Shown here: positions 12,157-23,013 of the stretch, in pieces
How the letters are laid out: every line of letters begins with the position of its first letter
Numbering within the stretch: position 1 is the stretch's first letter
NCBI GenBank assembly: GCA_002261195.1
Contig: MVBO01000003.1
Coordinates: 1 to 63,031 of the forward strand
Reading direction: 5' to 3'
DNA: 63,031 nt
DNA from: Bifiguratus adelaidae
Lineage: Eukaryota > Mucoromycota > Endogonomycetes > Endogonales
Translations under genes and position numbers: made by a program
Notes under the pieces: model-generated
The model's database searches: none
What the model was told of the DNA's origin: nothing
What the model saw: the letters and a program-made list of their open reading frames with translations, nothing else

Positions 12157-13108
12157 ATGCTCTACTACGCTATACTTCGTATTGCGCTCCTGGCTTTCTG
12201 CAGCTTCATCACTGCTTCTTTGGCGGCACCTACACGTCGTGGATGTTCCATTTTTACAGATCTAGTCGTCTTTGGTGACTCGTCGAGTGACGATGGTAAC
12301 TTCTACAAGGCTAGCAACGATGTTTGGCCTTCCAGTCCCTATTATAGAGGCGCTTTCTCCAATGGTCCGGTGTGGAGTCATTATTTGGCCGCAGCTGAGA
12401 GATGGAACGTTCACACCTATGCTTACGCTTATTCGACGAGCAACAGTAGCTATGTCCCTCGTAAGTGATTGTGGGTATTTGTACCAAGAACGATGACTTA
12501 CTGCTCCACGCTTAGCTGTTGCGCCTGTTCCCTCGACCCCCATCCCTGGTGTGGTCCAACAGGTCGACCTCTTCAAGCCGACGGCTAATACGTTCAATCC
12601 TAACAAGACATTGATTGCCATCTGGAATCAAGGCAACGACTTTGCCGATGCTGTTATGCAAGCCAATCCCAACGTGGTTGCCCAAAGCATTGCGAATGCC
12701 ATTACCGCCCTTTACACGTCAGGCATGCGCCATTTCCTCCTTTTCCAAATCCTCGACATGACCAAAACACCGGCCTTGCTTCCCTACAAGGGCTCTCCTG
12801 TCTATCAATGGTTTTCCGAGATGGGCACAGCCTATAATGGTGCCTTGGCGACCTTCGTGTCTCAATTTACGACCCAGCATACCGATGTGCGCTTCACGAC
12901 CGTAAATACGAATCAATTCTTCACCCAGTACGCGCCCAAGTTCAAAAACACGTCTGCGCCTTGCTTGACGGTCAATGGCACCACCGTCGACAGCGTCTGT
13001 TCCAATGTGGTAGATCATTTATTTTGGGATGATACCCATCCTACCACGGCCGGTCATGCCTTGCTCGCCAACTATGTCTACTCTCTCCTCAAGCCCAATA
13101 CGGCCTAG
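12157..13108 (+). CDS. Secreted GDSL/SGNH-type esterase
   Basis: Exons 12157-12460 and 12516-13108 give 298 aa. Residues 1-24 form a signal peptide (LLAFCSFITASLAA). Block I is VVFGDSSSDDGNFYK with the nucleophile Ser in GDS, block III is WNQGNDFAD (the Asn of SGNH), and block V is DDTHPTTAGHALLANYV with the catalytic Asp and His. Spacing and length match fungal cellulose-binding-free GDSL lipases and acetylesterases. The enzyme probably cleaves acyl or acetyl esters outside the cell; the exact substrate is unknown. Several N-glycosylation sites (NSS, NKT, NTS, NGT) fit secretion. It converges on the riboflavin synthase gene, with 46 bp between stop codons. Confidence 0.85.
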
Positions 13109-13154
13109 GTTTTGCATAGATGCGATCGTATTAGATAGTCTATATACTCAGATT

Positions 13155-14033
13155 TTATAATGTACGCTCAGCGAGCATCTTCTTGACCAAGTTTTCAAAC
13201 ACACTAGATTGACCCTTCGAGCTCTCCAACAAGCCCCTGAGCATGTTATCGACCGATTTTAGAGCATATTTGCCCATCATGTCGACCTCAATGTTGACCT
13301 TGTCCCCTAATTGTTTAAGCGGCATGACCACATGAGCCTGAGTATGCGCAATCATCATGATGGTGAACCAGTGCTCCTTGTCGTTCACATCGCAGACCGT
13401 CAGGGATGTGCCGTCAATGGCGATGAAGCCTTTGGGAATAATGTAGGGAAATAGAGAAGCGTCGGGGAGGGTGAGTTGAAACCAGATGCTGTTGCCTTCA
13501 GGCGTGATGTTGGTGATGGTGGCCGTCGAGTCAACGTGTCCCTAAGAAGCGAGTCAGCGTCAGTGTAACTCTATTAATGGTTTGGATAGTGCCGTCTGAC
13601 CTTACCTGAACCATGTGACCACCGAACCGTTGACCGGCAGCCATGGCCCGCTCCAAGTTGACCTTGCTGCCCACCTTGAGCGTCCCTGTGGCGGCCAGTG
13701 AGCCGAGAACGTCTCGACCTGGGTCGCCCTACTGTGTTTCGCTTACCTAGATTCGTCCGGCGAAGCGTCTCAGGTGCGATGCCAACCTTGAAGGTGTCCT
13801 TGTTGAACTCGGTCACCGTGAGACACGTCCCTACCAACCCTATGCGTCAGTGTTATAGCCCATAGCCCAAGCGACTCACCATTGATAGCAATGCTATCGC
13901 CAATGTGACAGTCCCCAAGGATGCATTCAGCATCACCCACCGTCACCGTCCAGCCATTGCCACCCGATACAGTTGTATCATGGTCTGCAATATGCACCAC
14001 CGTGCCCATGTGTTCTACTATGCCGGTAAACAT
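13155..14033 (-). CDS. RIB5: Riboflavin synthase alpha chain
   Basis: Four exons (13880-14033, 13747-13830, 13606-13685, 13155-13541) give 234 aa. The protein starts with the invariant MFTGIVEH and has two homologous lumazine-binding barrels. The first contains SIAINGTCLTV and the second FIAIDGTSLTV, joined by RFGGHMVQGHVD. The enzyme dismutates two molecules of 6,7-dimethyl-8-ribityllumazine to riboflavin and a pyrimidinedione, the last step of vitamin B2 synthesis, as a cytosolic homotrimer. Exon joints were set by the conserved barrel motifs. Introns are 49, 61 and 64 bp. The C-terminal helix (ESSKGQSSVFENLVKKML) is as in the family. No riboswitch is seen, as expected in this type of fungus. 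Confidence 0.93.
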
Positions 14034-14195
14034 GTTCAATGTCTCAACAAGAAGGGATACGGGTGAATTATGAGAGAGCAACGCTTACCCTCTAATGTCT
14101 TGTTTATGCGCACAATAGTCCAGGAAAAGCACAAAAGACAAGAGATAGGGGATGACATGCATGCTAGAATGACTCTATGCTACAGGCACATGAAC

Positions 14196-14517
14196 TCATG
14201 CTTGGATATCATCAATGCTGGATTGTCTGTAGGTTTCCAATTGCCGTCTTCCTCGCCGCAGGAGGTACTCTATCGTCGCAAAGTCTGACTTGCGCACATG
14301 ATGTTGTCGAAACTGTTGTCGGATAAAGGTATAAAAGTGAGGTCTATTGGCCTGGCAGAGCCGAGTGTGAGGTCATGGTCGTTTTGAATGTTGCATCGCT
14401 CCTGCAGTCGGTTCCACGGTCATGGAGACTTACCTTGGGTTTCAACCTAGCAGCACGAAAGCACTCCTTGTAGAGAGTAAGCACTTCCTGCTGTATGCCC
14501 GATCGTCTCACCGGCAT
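14196..14517 (-). CDS. SDH6: Succinate dehydrogenase assembly factor 1 (LYR protein, Sdh6-like)
   Basis: Two short exons, 14434-14517 and 14196-14351, are joined across an 82-bp intron (GTAAGT...TGCCAG) and give 79 aa. Exon 1 has the helix GIQQEVLTLYKECFRAARLK with the LYK (LYR) tripeptide and the downstream Arg. Exon 2 has FIRQQFRQH and DFATIEYLLRRGRRQLE, the SDHAF1 C-terminal block. SDHAF1 is a small matrix protein that binds the iron-sulphur transfer complex and helps mature the Sdh2 subunit of complex II. The ATG at 14517 gives the normal short N-terminus; an in-frame ATG at 14619 would add 34 unlikely residues. It lies 163 bp upstream of the riboflavin synthase start, on the same strand. 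Confidence 0.8.
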
Positions 14518-14737
14518 CGCATACTGTTCGCAACAATGGATCGATCTCACGTGATTAGACTTCACGCTGGACAGCGAGCCAAGGGATGTTGAGTATTGGA
14601 AGAAGTTGCTGATAGACACAGCCTGATCTAGAGACCATGGTACAAGGACACTTGTTGCAGTGTATATCCTGCTTGAGAGTTTTCAATGGCTGGTGATAGA
14701 TGCTCTAGAGTGCCAAGTCAACCAACGTGACGTCACC

Positions 14738-15157
14738 ATGCCGGACGATCTTCGTAAGTCGTCGGTTTGGGTGGTTAAAGCGTTTGGGCACTACCAATGT
14801 CTTCAGACAAGAAACCCGACTATGAAGAGTTTGACAAGTTGTTTCCGACTGGCACGGATGCAGAGACACCGTGGGATCGCATTGTGCGCAAGTCCAAGGA
14901 GGAACCATTTGTACCGGCGGGTAAGTGACGGAAACCATGTTGTTCGGTTGTGTTGGCTAAGGCGATCCCTAGGTATTGCCTTGACGTGTTTCGCCTTGGT
15001 AGCCGCGACGGTAGGATTTCGACAGGGTAATCGAGCCTATGCCAATAGCATGTTGCGGCTTCGTGTCGCTGCTCAAGGTTTTACGGTACTCGCCGCGGTT
15101 GCCGGATCGATTTACATGACGCGCAAGAAGGAGGCCGAAAGGAAGAGCGGACACTAG
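14738..15157 (+). CDS. RCF1: HIG1-domain protein, Rcf1-like respiratory supercomplex factor
   Basis: Exons 14738-14753, 14807-14920 and 14973-15157 encode 104 aa. The sequence WDRIVRKSKEEPFVPAG is the HIG1 entry motif. It is followed by two membrane hairpins (residues about 46-63 and 78-94) around GFRQGNRAYANSMLRLRVAAQ, matching the family pattern RxGNxxxxQxxxRxRV. Rcf1 sits in the inner mitochondrial membrane, binds cytochrome oxidase and the bc1-oxidase supercomplex, and tunes complex IV assembly. At 104 aa the protein lacks the long C-terminal coiled region of yeast Rcf1 and ends in a Lys/Glu-rich tail, so it is closer in size to animal HIGD proteins. Exon phases fit exactly. Confidence 0.82.
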   Translation: MPDDLRKSSVWVVKAFGHYQCLQTRNPTMKSLTSCFRLARMQRHRGIALCASPRRNHLYRRVSDGNHVVRLCWLRRSLGIALTCFALVAATVGFRQGNRAYANSMLRLRVAAQGFTVLAAVAGSIYMTRKKEAERKSGH

Positions 15158-15368
15158 TCTGACCATGCGCTGCAATACGGCTTATCATTCCACAAAAACT
15201 TACTCTTAGGAGCCAGGCATCGCCTTTTCACCCCTAGACGACATTTCATGCAATGATCTTTGCAACCTGTACCATATCTATTCGGAATTTGACCTTCTTT
15301 TAAAAACAGACGATGCAGTGCGCCTATTGGCTGACAGACAGAGGGATAGAGAAGGCATGTCGGTGCGC

Positions 15369-17684
15369 TCACAATTTTGATGTATTCTCACCACCAAAGG
15401 CCTTGTTATCGGCAGGTGCATTGGCAAGCTCCGCGTACATGGCATCGATTTCAGGCTTGAAGTGAGCAGCAGCTTGAGGTCGCTTGACCTTGAATCTAAA
15501 GGATCGAGGGGTTGAGCATGAGGAGGTTTAACATACTCCAATCACACTACTTACGTGGGTGTCAAGAGCTCATTTTCGATGGTAAAGGCATCCATGGTCA
15601 AGGTAATGGCCTTGACATATTCAAAACCCTTGAGTCCGGCATCACGAGCATTCTTGTCCATTTCTTTGAGTATGGCGGCCTTCAACTTGGGATTGGCGCA
15701 CAATTCCTTAAGGGTGGCCTTCTTGCTGGGTGAGGTAATGTGTAATTTGGTGGCCAAGACTTGCAGTGCCTCGGGATCCGGAACGACAATGCCTACCAAT
15801 TGGGATTGCAAAGAGTCACCGTGGACTAGGAAAAAATCCTGTCAGATAGGGTACACATATGGTGGGCTTAAACTTACCGTAGAGTTGAACAATAAGCGTG
15901 TTCTTTGAGTAGGCGTTCTCAATTTTTTCTGGAGCGACGTATTCACCTTGAGCCAACTTGAAGATGTTCTTTTTGCGGTCAATGATGGTCAAAGAGCCTC
16001 GCTCATCAATCACACCAATATCGCCCGTATGGCACCAACCGTCGGCATCAATGGCTTCCTTGGTATTCTTTTCGTCCTTGAAATAACCGCGGAAAATGTT
16101 GTCACCACGAATACAAATCTCACCACGTGGGTAAGGATCGGTTGACAAATAATTCATTTCAGGCACGTCCATGAGCTTGAGCTCATTGTGAGGGAAAGGT
16201 GCGCCAATGTTGCCAGCAATGTATTCCTCTGGAACCGTGACCGTGGAAGCGGCACAGGTCTCGGTTGCACCGTAGCCTTCATAGACGGTACAGCAGAAGG
16301 CGATACGCAAAAAATCGAGCACGTCTGTGGCAAGGGGAGCAGAGCCCGATAGAATCTTGTTGACGTGACCACCCAAGGCCTGCTTGACTTTGCTAAAGAT
16401 GATGCGATCCCATACAGGATGAAGGTTGCCCTTGCCATGATGCAGATTGAATAACTTGTCAGCGACTGCCTTGCGAGCCAAAGCACCTTTCACGCCTGGC
16501 GCCTCAATGGTCGCGGCGACCAGTCTTGCGTAGATGCGGTTGAGCAAACGAGGTACGGAAATCATGAAAGTGGGCTTGAGGACTTGCATATCGTCCACAA
16601 GCATCATCACATCACCGCTAAAGTATCCAATGCAACATCCTGACTTGATGCAGGAGACTTCAGCCGTGCGTCCAAAGATGTGAGCCAAAGGAAGATAGGA
16701 GATAAAGATGTCGTCTTGACTGGTATGGACCGAATAAGAGACACCGGCGGAGGCAGCAACGAAGTTACGGTGAGTAATCATGGCTCCTTTGGGAACACCG
16801 GTAGTACCACTGGTATACATGATGCAAGCCAAATCGTCTGGCTTGGGAGGGTTGTTGGGCTTACGATTCTTTGACCCAAAGGCTTCAACGGTCGCCATGT
16901 CGGTCAAGTAGATTCCCTTCTCCGCTGCCCAAGCGGACAGAACTGAGAAGCGAGAAGGCAAGCCAGGAGCTACCTGATCGTCACCTTCCAGTTTGTCCAT
17001 CGACACAATCACCTTGAGATTGGGGATCTTGGGGCCCAGCGTTAACAAGGCTGGAATGTGATCGGCGGATACGACGAGGAGCTCAATCTCAGCATGATTG
17101 ATGACATACTCTACAGTGTCGGGACCGAGGGTATCATAAAGAGCGACGGTAAAAAGATTGTAGTGTGAGGCGGCGTAATCAGAGATCAGCCACTCCGGTC
17201 GGTTGATGGCCCAGATGCCGACCGGGAACTGTTCCGTCTTTTGAATGCCATGCTTCTCTGCCAGATTAAGCAAACCAGATCCAAAGTTATTGATGCGGCG
17301 ATCGACTTCCCGATAGGTTTGCCAGACATAGGGACCTAATGTGCGCGTCTTCGGATCCACCGTACGGTGACCAATACATTTGCGGTCCTTGGAAATCTTG
17401 AGACCTGCCAGATCAGGATGAGCTTACACGTTCTGGGGATCATATCGACCACCATATCAGATGCTTACCCCATTTCCAGTTGTCATACAGCGTATTGACC
17501 TTGCTGTGCGACTTGGAGACCAGCTTATCCGGAAAAGCAGCGTTCCGGTAAATGCCTAAATTAGTGAGTTTCCCCCACAAGGACACCTACAAATAAGCTT
17601 ATACTCACCTGTACTTCCAGGTTGTCTAGTGTTTGGCACCTCAATGGTCTGTTTATGCTGTGGCGGAGTCTTTTCACCCGGCAT
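15369..17684 (-). CDS. FAA: Long-chain acyl-CoA synthetase
   Basis: Five exons (17609-17684, 17469-17555, 15878-17404, 15555-15825, 15369-15495) give 695 aa, the size of eukaryotic ACSL enzymes. The AMP-binding signature YTSGTTGVPKGAM lies at about residue 250, followed by YLPLAHIFGR, LSGSAPL, GYGATET, the ATP/acyl motif GWCHTGDIG and the hinge IIDRKKNIFKLAQGEYVAPE typical of long-chain synthetases. The enzyme activates fatty acids to acyl-CoA for beta-oxidation, lipid synthesis or import. There is no signal peptide; a C-terminal SKL-like tripeptide (TSKL) at the very end fits a type 1 peroxisomal targeting signal, which suggests a peroxisomal isoform. A telobox-like motif lies 85 bp upstream. 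Confidence 0.93.
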
Positions 17685-17768
17685 GATGCACAATAAATGC
17701 GGAGAAGCAAGAGAGAGAAAAGCGACAAGAAGGCAATCACATGAAATTAGCTAAAGTGAATTAATTTG

Positions 17769-17780
17769 CCCTAACCCTAG
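17769..17780 (-). promoter_or_regulatory. Telobox-like motif upstream of the acyl-CoA synthetase
   Basis: CCCTAACCCTAG on the plus strand, two telomere-repeat units, 85 bp before the start codon at 17684 in the 271-bp gap to the F-box/LRR gene. Compare with 3658-3668. Confidence 0.45.
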
Positions 17781-17955
17781 ATTTTGTTGTGTGACAGTGG
17801 AAGTGTCATTGTTACTGCCTACTGAGGCTGCTGCCTAGTACTGTACCAATTCAATGCCGAGCTGGCATGACTTTCATCGACCAAGGCAAGAGCCAAGGAA
17901 TGTCGGATGAAGCTGTTTATCCACACTAGTTATCGACTATACGTATATACGCAAT

Positions 17956-19641
17956 TTACCAATTGGACATTTCTGTCTTTTCGCGATGTTCCTTCTCCAG
18001 CACGAGATGAAAATAGCATTGACTACCATGAGCTCGATTCCACTCATGCAGAGTCTTGTCAGTCACATAAGCCGTGCCGCTCACCATCTTGTCAGCGTCC
18101 GAATCGTAACTGGTAAACATGGAATCCCTGCCTCCGACCCGTGCGTAGGATCCGCCAATGAAATCGTCTTCAAAGTATCCACGGTAAATGGTGACAACTG
18201 AAAGACTCGGACAAGCCTCGACAAGATCCGTCAGAAAGGCCATGGGTGTGAAGTCGGGTATACCGTGCAGGATAAGATGCTTCAGGGATGTAAAATGATT
18301 GAGGACTGAAAAGAAGGAGCCGTGTTTAGCACTGTTATAGGTGTAATTGACGGGATCGGATGTGGAGTGCATGTCTTGCGCTCGTTTCTCAAGGAGGCGG
18401 GGTATATCGAGCGCGCTGAAAGACAATGATAGGGATCGAAGCTCAGTGGCCGCCTTGCCGATCGCTGGTAGAGTGACGAATGGTTGCTGGAACCCATGGC
18501 AATCCGTTAAATTGAGATATTGAAGCGTATTATGACATCCCTGCACAAGCGTCACGATGCCCTTGTCGGTAATATGGCGACACTTTGAGAGGCTAACCCA
18601 TTCAAGCTTGACGCAATATTTCGCAATCATGGCTATTCCTACATCCGTGATGCCTTGAACGGCGGACAAGTCAAGCTCCTTGAGGCGAATAGAGCAAAAT
18701 TTGGCGATAGTGATAGCAGTGTCGTTGGTGAGATTGTTCATCTTTGGAGAGGCGATAGAGAGTGATATCAGTCTGTCGCAATCGTACACTAACTGACCGA
18801 CAGACGCATCTGATACTCCAGATGTATTGGCTAGAATGAGCCGCTTGAGGTTGGGAAAGTAGTTGGCTAAGGTCTTGACGGCTGCCTCGTTCAAGTTGAA
18901 GCAATAGGAGATATCCAATACAGTGACTTGAGTGTTTAGAAACGCTGGTTGGCCAGGTGAGGTGGGCGATCGCGGTGAGGTGGGAGAGCGGGGTATTCGA
19001 CCGCCTGATCCCACCATTCGTACCACCGTCCCATTGAGAAAGTCGCACCCACGAAGATCCAACGTTTGCAATTGAGGCAACTGTGTCAATAACTTATGAA
19101 GCCAGTTCTCCTCAACACTTTCGTAAAACGTCTCTTGTACCTTGTTGACGCTGATCACCTTCACATAGTTCCGGGTGGAAAGTCGAGCAATCGAAAGGCA
19201 ATTCAGAAACTTTTGAAACGAAGCCAACGCCGACAGAGTTTCCCCTCCAAAGTACGGTTGTTCCCACAGCACGTGTTCGATCACTTCCGCCCACTGTTTG
19301 GATACCATCATCAACCGGAGCAGCTGCCTACGGGTCATGAAACGGGCTATTTGGGGCAAGTAGTGAATGAGAACATGATGCTGTTCGTCAATAGTGTTGA
19401 GACCGATAACCAAAGGAACCTGGGGTAAAACATCTTGACGTCTATTATTGGCAGATTCAGCCAGCCTTGACTGTTCAAGCTGTGCGGTCAGCTCGGATAT
19501 CGTCGGAGGATCTGTTGTCATGCTGGAGAAACCATAGGTGGCGAAGGGCGAGACGTCAGTTGAAGCAAGAGGCTCGGCGTTAAACTTGTGCTCATTTCCT
19601 CTTTGGGCATTTCCCGGTCTGACCCCGCACCCAATCACCAT
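17956..19641 (-). CDS. F-box/leucine-rich-repeat protein
   Basis: The reading frame is open from above 19713 to the stop at 17956; the first ATG inside it is at 19641 (561 aa). The true start may lie in an upstream exon, because an acceptor-like CCCTAG precedes the open stretch near 19749. An F-box-like segment (LPQIARFMTRRQLLRLMM) lies at about residue 85. It is followed by AMN1-type Cys-containing repeats such as LQTLDLRGCDFLN, VTVLDISYCFNL, LEWVSLSKCRHIT and LQYLNLTDCHGF. A short SPTSPRSPTSP insertion interrupts the early repeats. Such proteins are usually substrate receptors of SCF ubiquitin ligases; the partner here is unknown. It runs tail to head towards the acyl-CoA synthetase on the same strand. 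Confidence 0.75.
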   Translation of the reverse strand: MVIGCGVRPGNAQRGNEHKFNAEPLASTDVSPFATYGFSSMTTDPPTISELTAQLEQSRLAESANNRRQDVLPQVPLVIGLNTIDEQHHVLIHYLPQIARFMTRRQLLRLMMVSKQWAEVIEHVLWEQPYFGGETLSALASFQKFLNCLSIARLSTRNYVKVISVNKVQETFYESVEENWLHKLLTQLPQLQTLDLRGCDFLNGTVVRMVGSGGRIPRSPTSPRSPTSPGQPAFLNTQVTVLDISYCFNLNEAAVKTLANYFPNLKRLILANTSGVSDASVGQLVYDCDRLISLSIASPKMNNLTNDTAITIAKFCSIRLKELDLSAVQGITDVGIAMIAKYCVKLEWVSLSKCRHITDKGIVTLVQGCHNTLQYLNLTDCHGFQQPFVTLPAIGKAATELRSLSLSFSALDIPRLLEKRAQDMHSTSDPVNYTYNSAKHGSFFSVLNHFTSLKHLILHGIPDFTPMAFLTDLVEACPSLSVVTIYRGYFEDDFIGGSYARVGGRDSMFTSYDSDADKMVSGTAYVTDKTLHEWNRAHGSQCYFHLVLEKEHREKTEMSNW

Positions 19642-19992
19642 TGCGCGATATTCGCCAAAGGAAGAGACGGGAATATCGGTTCGGATCTGTGGTTGATGCG
19701 ACTCATGCCACACTTGTGTAAGGTCTGTTGAGGCACTATTCTCGCTCTAGGGTACTAATGGTCAGCGCGCCGGCTTCAGTAGCCAAGGCGAAGATGTCGG
19801 CAGTTCCTACGTTTTAGGCAAAACTATCTCGCGCGGCAACGGATTTGGCGTATTTGTGCAATAACTCGCTCTACAGCAGGCATGAAAGCGTGAAAGCAAC
19901 AAGGGAAAGAAAAGGAATGAACAATCTGATACAAATGCAATTTTGAGAGTGCAGAAACGTTGCTTTTACGAATTACAAAAAAGTCGGTCTAT

Positions 19993-21174
19993 TTATTTGG
20001 CACGAATGTATGTGCCAACGACGAGAGCGTGATCTCTCTCATAAGGTTCCAACGTCAATTGCTCCCTGGGTTTGATGTGCTCTTCTTGCAGTTTCTTTAC
20101 TTCACGGGCAAACACCGTAGCAGCGTCAACAGTTGAGTCAATACAGTTGGCTTTGATGGAGATGACAATGTGGCCTTGGTTCTTCAAGAAGTAGTGAGCG
20201 TTCATAGCAATGATACGAGCTTGATCAGGTTGAGCAACATCGGCAAAGACGACATCGACCATGCCAACGAGCATGCGGTATTTCTGAGGGTGACGAGCGT
20301 CTTCAATGATTGGAATGACATTTGTGCGCTTCTTGGCCATGTTGATCAAGTCACGGCCAGATCTGTGTGAGAATTCGACAGCGTAGACGATGCCCTCCTA
20401 AATAAGAATTCGGGCAATGAGTGCGATGTCACAAATCAGCGAGAGAAGATACACTTACTGGTCCGACAATATCAGCAACGTGAGATACGGTAGTACCAGA
20501 GGCACCACCAAGGTACAAGACCTTCTTGCCTGGGGCAATGTGAATGTGATCTACACCACCTAGAATACCGGCGGCCAACTTTGATCGGAAAGGATTCCAC
20601 ACTCTGTATTCAACCTTGGTGCCATCTGGTCCTTCGACAGAGACACGCTTCTCGCCGTATACGGCCTCACCGGGCACCAAGTTCTTTGTGACGAGCAAGT
20701 CTTCCTTGCCGCGGGCAACGAAGACACCTTCATGTCTGTGAGGCTCAACGATAACCTTAGCTCCTCCCCTAGCTCCTCCAGCATTGCCTCCACGACCACG
20801 AGCTCCACCACGGCCTCCTCCGCGAGGTCCACCACGAGGGGCTCCACGGCCGCCCCCTCGACCACCACGTTGCACACCTCCTCCACGAGCGCCTAACAAG
20901 TGCAAAATGGCCAATCAGTCTCAACATTCTAACAAAAGGCATTCAAGAGCGTCCGAAAGAAAAGAAAAAGCCATCTTGCATAGCTTCCGTGACCAAGCAC
21001 GAGCACACCGCTCCATCGCATCAAGGTCATGTCGGCACGCAGAAACCCTCTCGCACTCGTTCTCTGCTCTCGACATTGCCTGATCAACTTACCAAAACCT
21101 CCACCGCGTCCTCCACCGCGTCCACCACGGGGTGCTCCTCCACGTCCTCCACGTCCTCGGTCACCAAAAGCCAT
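19993..21174 (-). CDS. NOP1: Fibrillarin, box C/D snoRNP methyltransferase
   Basis: Exons 21093-21174, 20459-20892 and 19993-20397 give 306 aa. Residues 1-85 are a Gly/Arg-rich (GAR) domain split by the first intron. The rest is the Rossmann-like methyltransferase: [18 protein letters not shown], then the SAM-binding motif [34 protein letters not shown] and [14 protein letters not shown]. Fibrillarin 2'-O-methylates rRNA and histone H2A Gln in the nucleolus, guided by box C/D snoRNAs. The two introns are 200 and 61 bp. I looked for a C/D snoRNA in the 200-bp intron and saw no convincing C box. A GTGGGCG tandem repeat lies about 100 bp upstream of the start. Confidence 0.95.
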
Positions 21175-21272
21175 AATCAAGAATCGTCGAAGGTTCTCAG
21201 TAAGAAAGTTGACAATGAAAAAAAATTAAACCTTCTCGTGGGTGGTCACGGGTGGCTTAGACTGGTGTGCTC

Positions 21273-21303
<31 letters not shown>
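21273..21303 (-). repeat. Heptamer tandem repeat GTGGGCG, 4.4 copies, upstream of fibrillarin
   Basis: Four perfect GTGGGCG units plus GTG lie 99 bp before the fibrillarin ATG (complement strand CGCCCAC). Position suggests a promoter element or simply a GC-rich microsatellite; neither is proven. Confidence 0.6.
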
Positions 21304-21678
21304 TGCAGTGTGAGGCAGGGAGTTGGTATGTTGTTGCATTGGGTTCATCATACATGTTATGCGCTTACAAGCACCCGGATGGGGTAACATATAACAGGTA
21401 GATACAGCTTGTATGGCCATAATAACCGTGTTTTGTTACGTGCAGCGCCAGCCATGTTCCCTCAGTGTGACAAGTTTGGCTGTGTGCGACATGGGCATTT
21501 GTCACATTGTCCACCTGGCTCCCACGGACCAGGTTTAATGCGGGGAGGGGCTAAACCCATTTCCTTCCACACCTTTGCCTACCCCCCCCATCCCCCCTCT
21601 AACAAGAGCGGTATCTTTTTTTTCATCTCTACATTGCACACCCGACCTCTTTGTTCACGTATCGTGTGATTGTTGATC

Positions 21679-22467
21679 ATGGTAAGTCATGGATACTCTA
21701 CTGAGAGTGTGGATGTTGACGCCTCCCAGTCTGTTGAGGAGCAAAACAATCTCTACAAGAACGCTTGGTCGCTCTTTGATAGCAGCAACTCCGGTTCTGT
21801 CACGCCTCAACAACTCCTTGAGATTGCCAGAAAGTGCGATTACAACCTTAGTGCGGAAGATGCTCAAGCCATCGTATGTAGGCCGAGTCATACTCGGGCA
21901 CTGGCTGTGCATGGGTCTTTTAAGGTCTTTTGCTCACCATAATGACTCTTTTCTAGTGCGGATCCTCTGGCAAGCTCAATTTTGAGACAATGAAGAGTAT
22001 CTTGAGCAGGTATGTCTTGCATATTCTACAAGCGTGGCCTTGATTGAAATATCACACTAATGCGGGTCTTTTGATATAGGCAATTCACTGGCGAGCATGG
22101 CTTTGAAGATTCTTTTCTGGCCTCCTTTAAGGCGTTTGACAAGGAGAATAAGGGTCAGATTACTCGCGAGGATCTTGCCAACGTCATGAAAGCCTATGGT
22201 AAGTGGTATTTTTCATCTTCATATTCAACCGGTCGACTTATACCTGAGACTCTTCCCCAGGAACTCCCTTGTCCAGTGAGGAAATCGACGGCATGGTCCA
22301 TGAAGCCGATGTCGATGGCGATGACATGGTGAACTATGAAGAATTCCTGAAGATTATGGTGAGTTTTATACCAGTAGATCTGTTACGAGACATTCGATAC
22401 TCAAACGATTTTTGTGCAGACCAACATTGAGACGCCTTCTCGCAACGTCCTCACTCGCATGATGTAG
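21679..22467 (+). CDS. Calmodulin-like EF-hand protein
   Basis: Six exons (21679-21681, 21730-21873, 21957-22009, 22080-22198, 22261-22358, 22420-22467) encode 154 aa. As in the calmodulin gene, exon 1 is only the ATG. The fold is two EF-hand pairs. The first loop [12 protein letters not shown] is weak (no acidic residue 12) and the second is degenerate (around SSGKLNFE). The third, [12 protein letters not shown], and the fourth, [12 protein letters not shown], keep most ligands, so calcium binding is likely limited to the C-lobe. It is too divergent to be calmodulin; a myosin light chain or another CaM-like regulatory subunit is possible. The tail [14 protein letters not shown] is not typical of either. 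Phases agree at every joint. Confidence 0.78.
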
Positions 22468-23013
22468 ATCAAGACAATCTCTTTACCTTGTCCTCGATTG
22501 TTATAGTCAGCTAAAGTTAGAGACTCTGTTCGTTTGAAAGTGTCTGTGATATGAATACGAATATATGATGATATCCCATTCGCGCGCGTTAATCCTAAAC
22601 CCAGAATATGCTCCTGTAGAGGCTGGCATCAAGCAATCCATTGTTTGCAAATCCGACGAATGAGATTGCTTCGTACACCCAATTTCAAACTCCGCAACTC
22701 CTTGGCGTGGATTGACGGGACACAGACCACAAGTCAGGACAGATCCAAGATAAAGCGTCTTTGTATGCTTTAGGCAGACTAATGTACACACAATTACTCT
22801 TGACAGAAGAGGGGGAAGAGATGCCAGACATTGTAGGGGTGAGAATACAGTAGAGTGCAGGGTGCCAATGATGAAAAGCGATATGTGTGGATTGACGAGG
22901 GCCCAGCTGGTACTGACAATGAACGCAGCCACATGAACAGAACGATCTTTCATGCTACCAATTGTATGCTGCCTCCCATGGAACCGATGCCTCAGATGCA
23001 TGGTCCACTATGC
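22468..23013. other. Intergenic region, nothing recognisable
   Basis: A 546-bp convergent gap between the calmodulin-like gene and the C2H2 gene. Small open frames on both strands have no coding character I recognise; likely 3' untranslated sequence of both genes. Confidence 0.4.

Noticed and set aside
20893-21092. Possible snoRNA inside the first fibrillarin intron
   Set aside because: The 200-bp intron has no convincing C box (RUGAUGA) paired with a D box (CUGA) at its ends; a CTGA alone is not enough.
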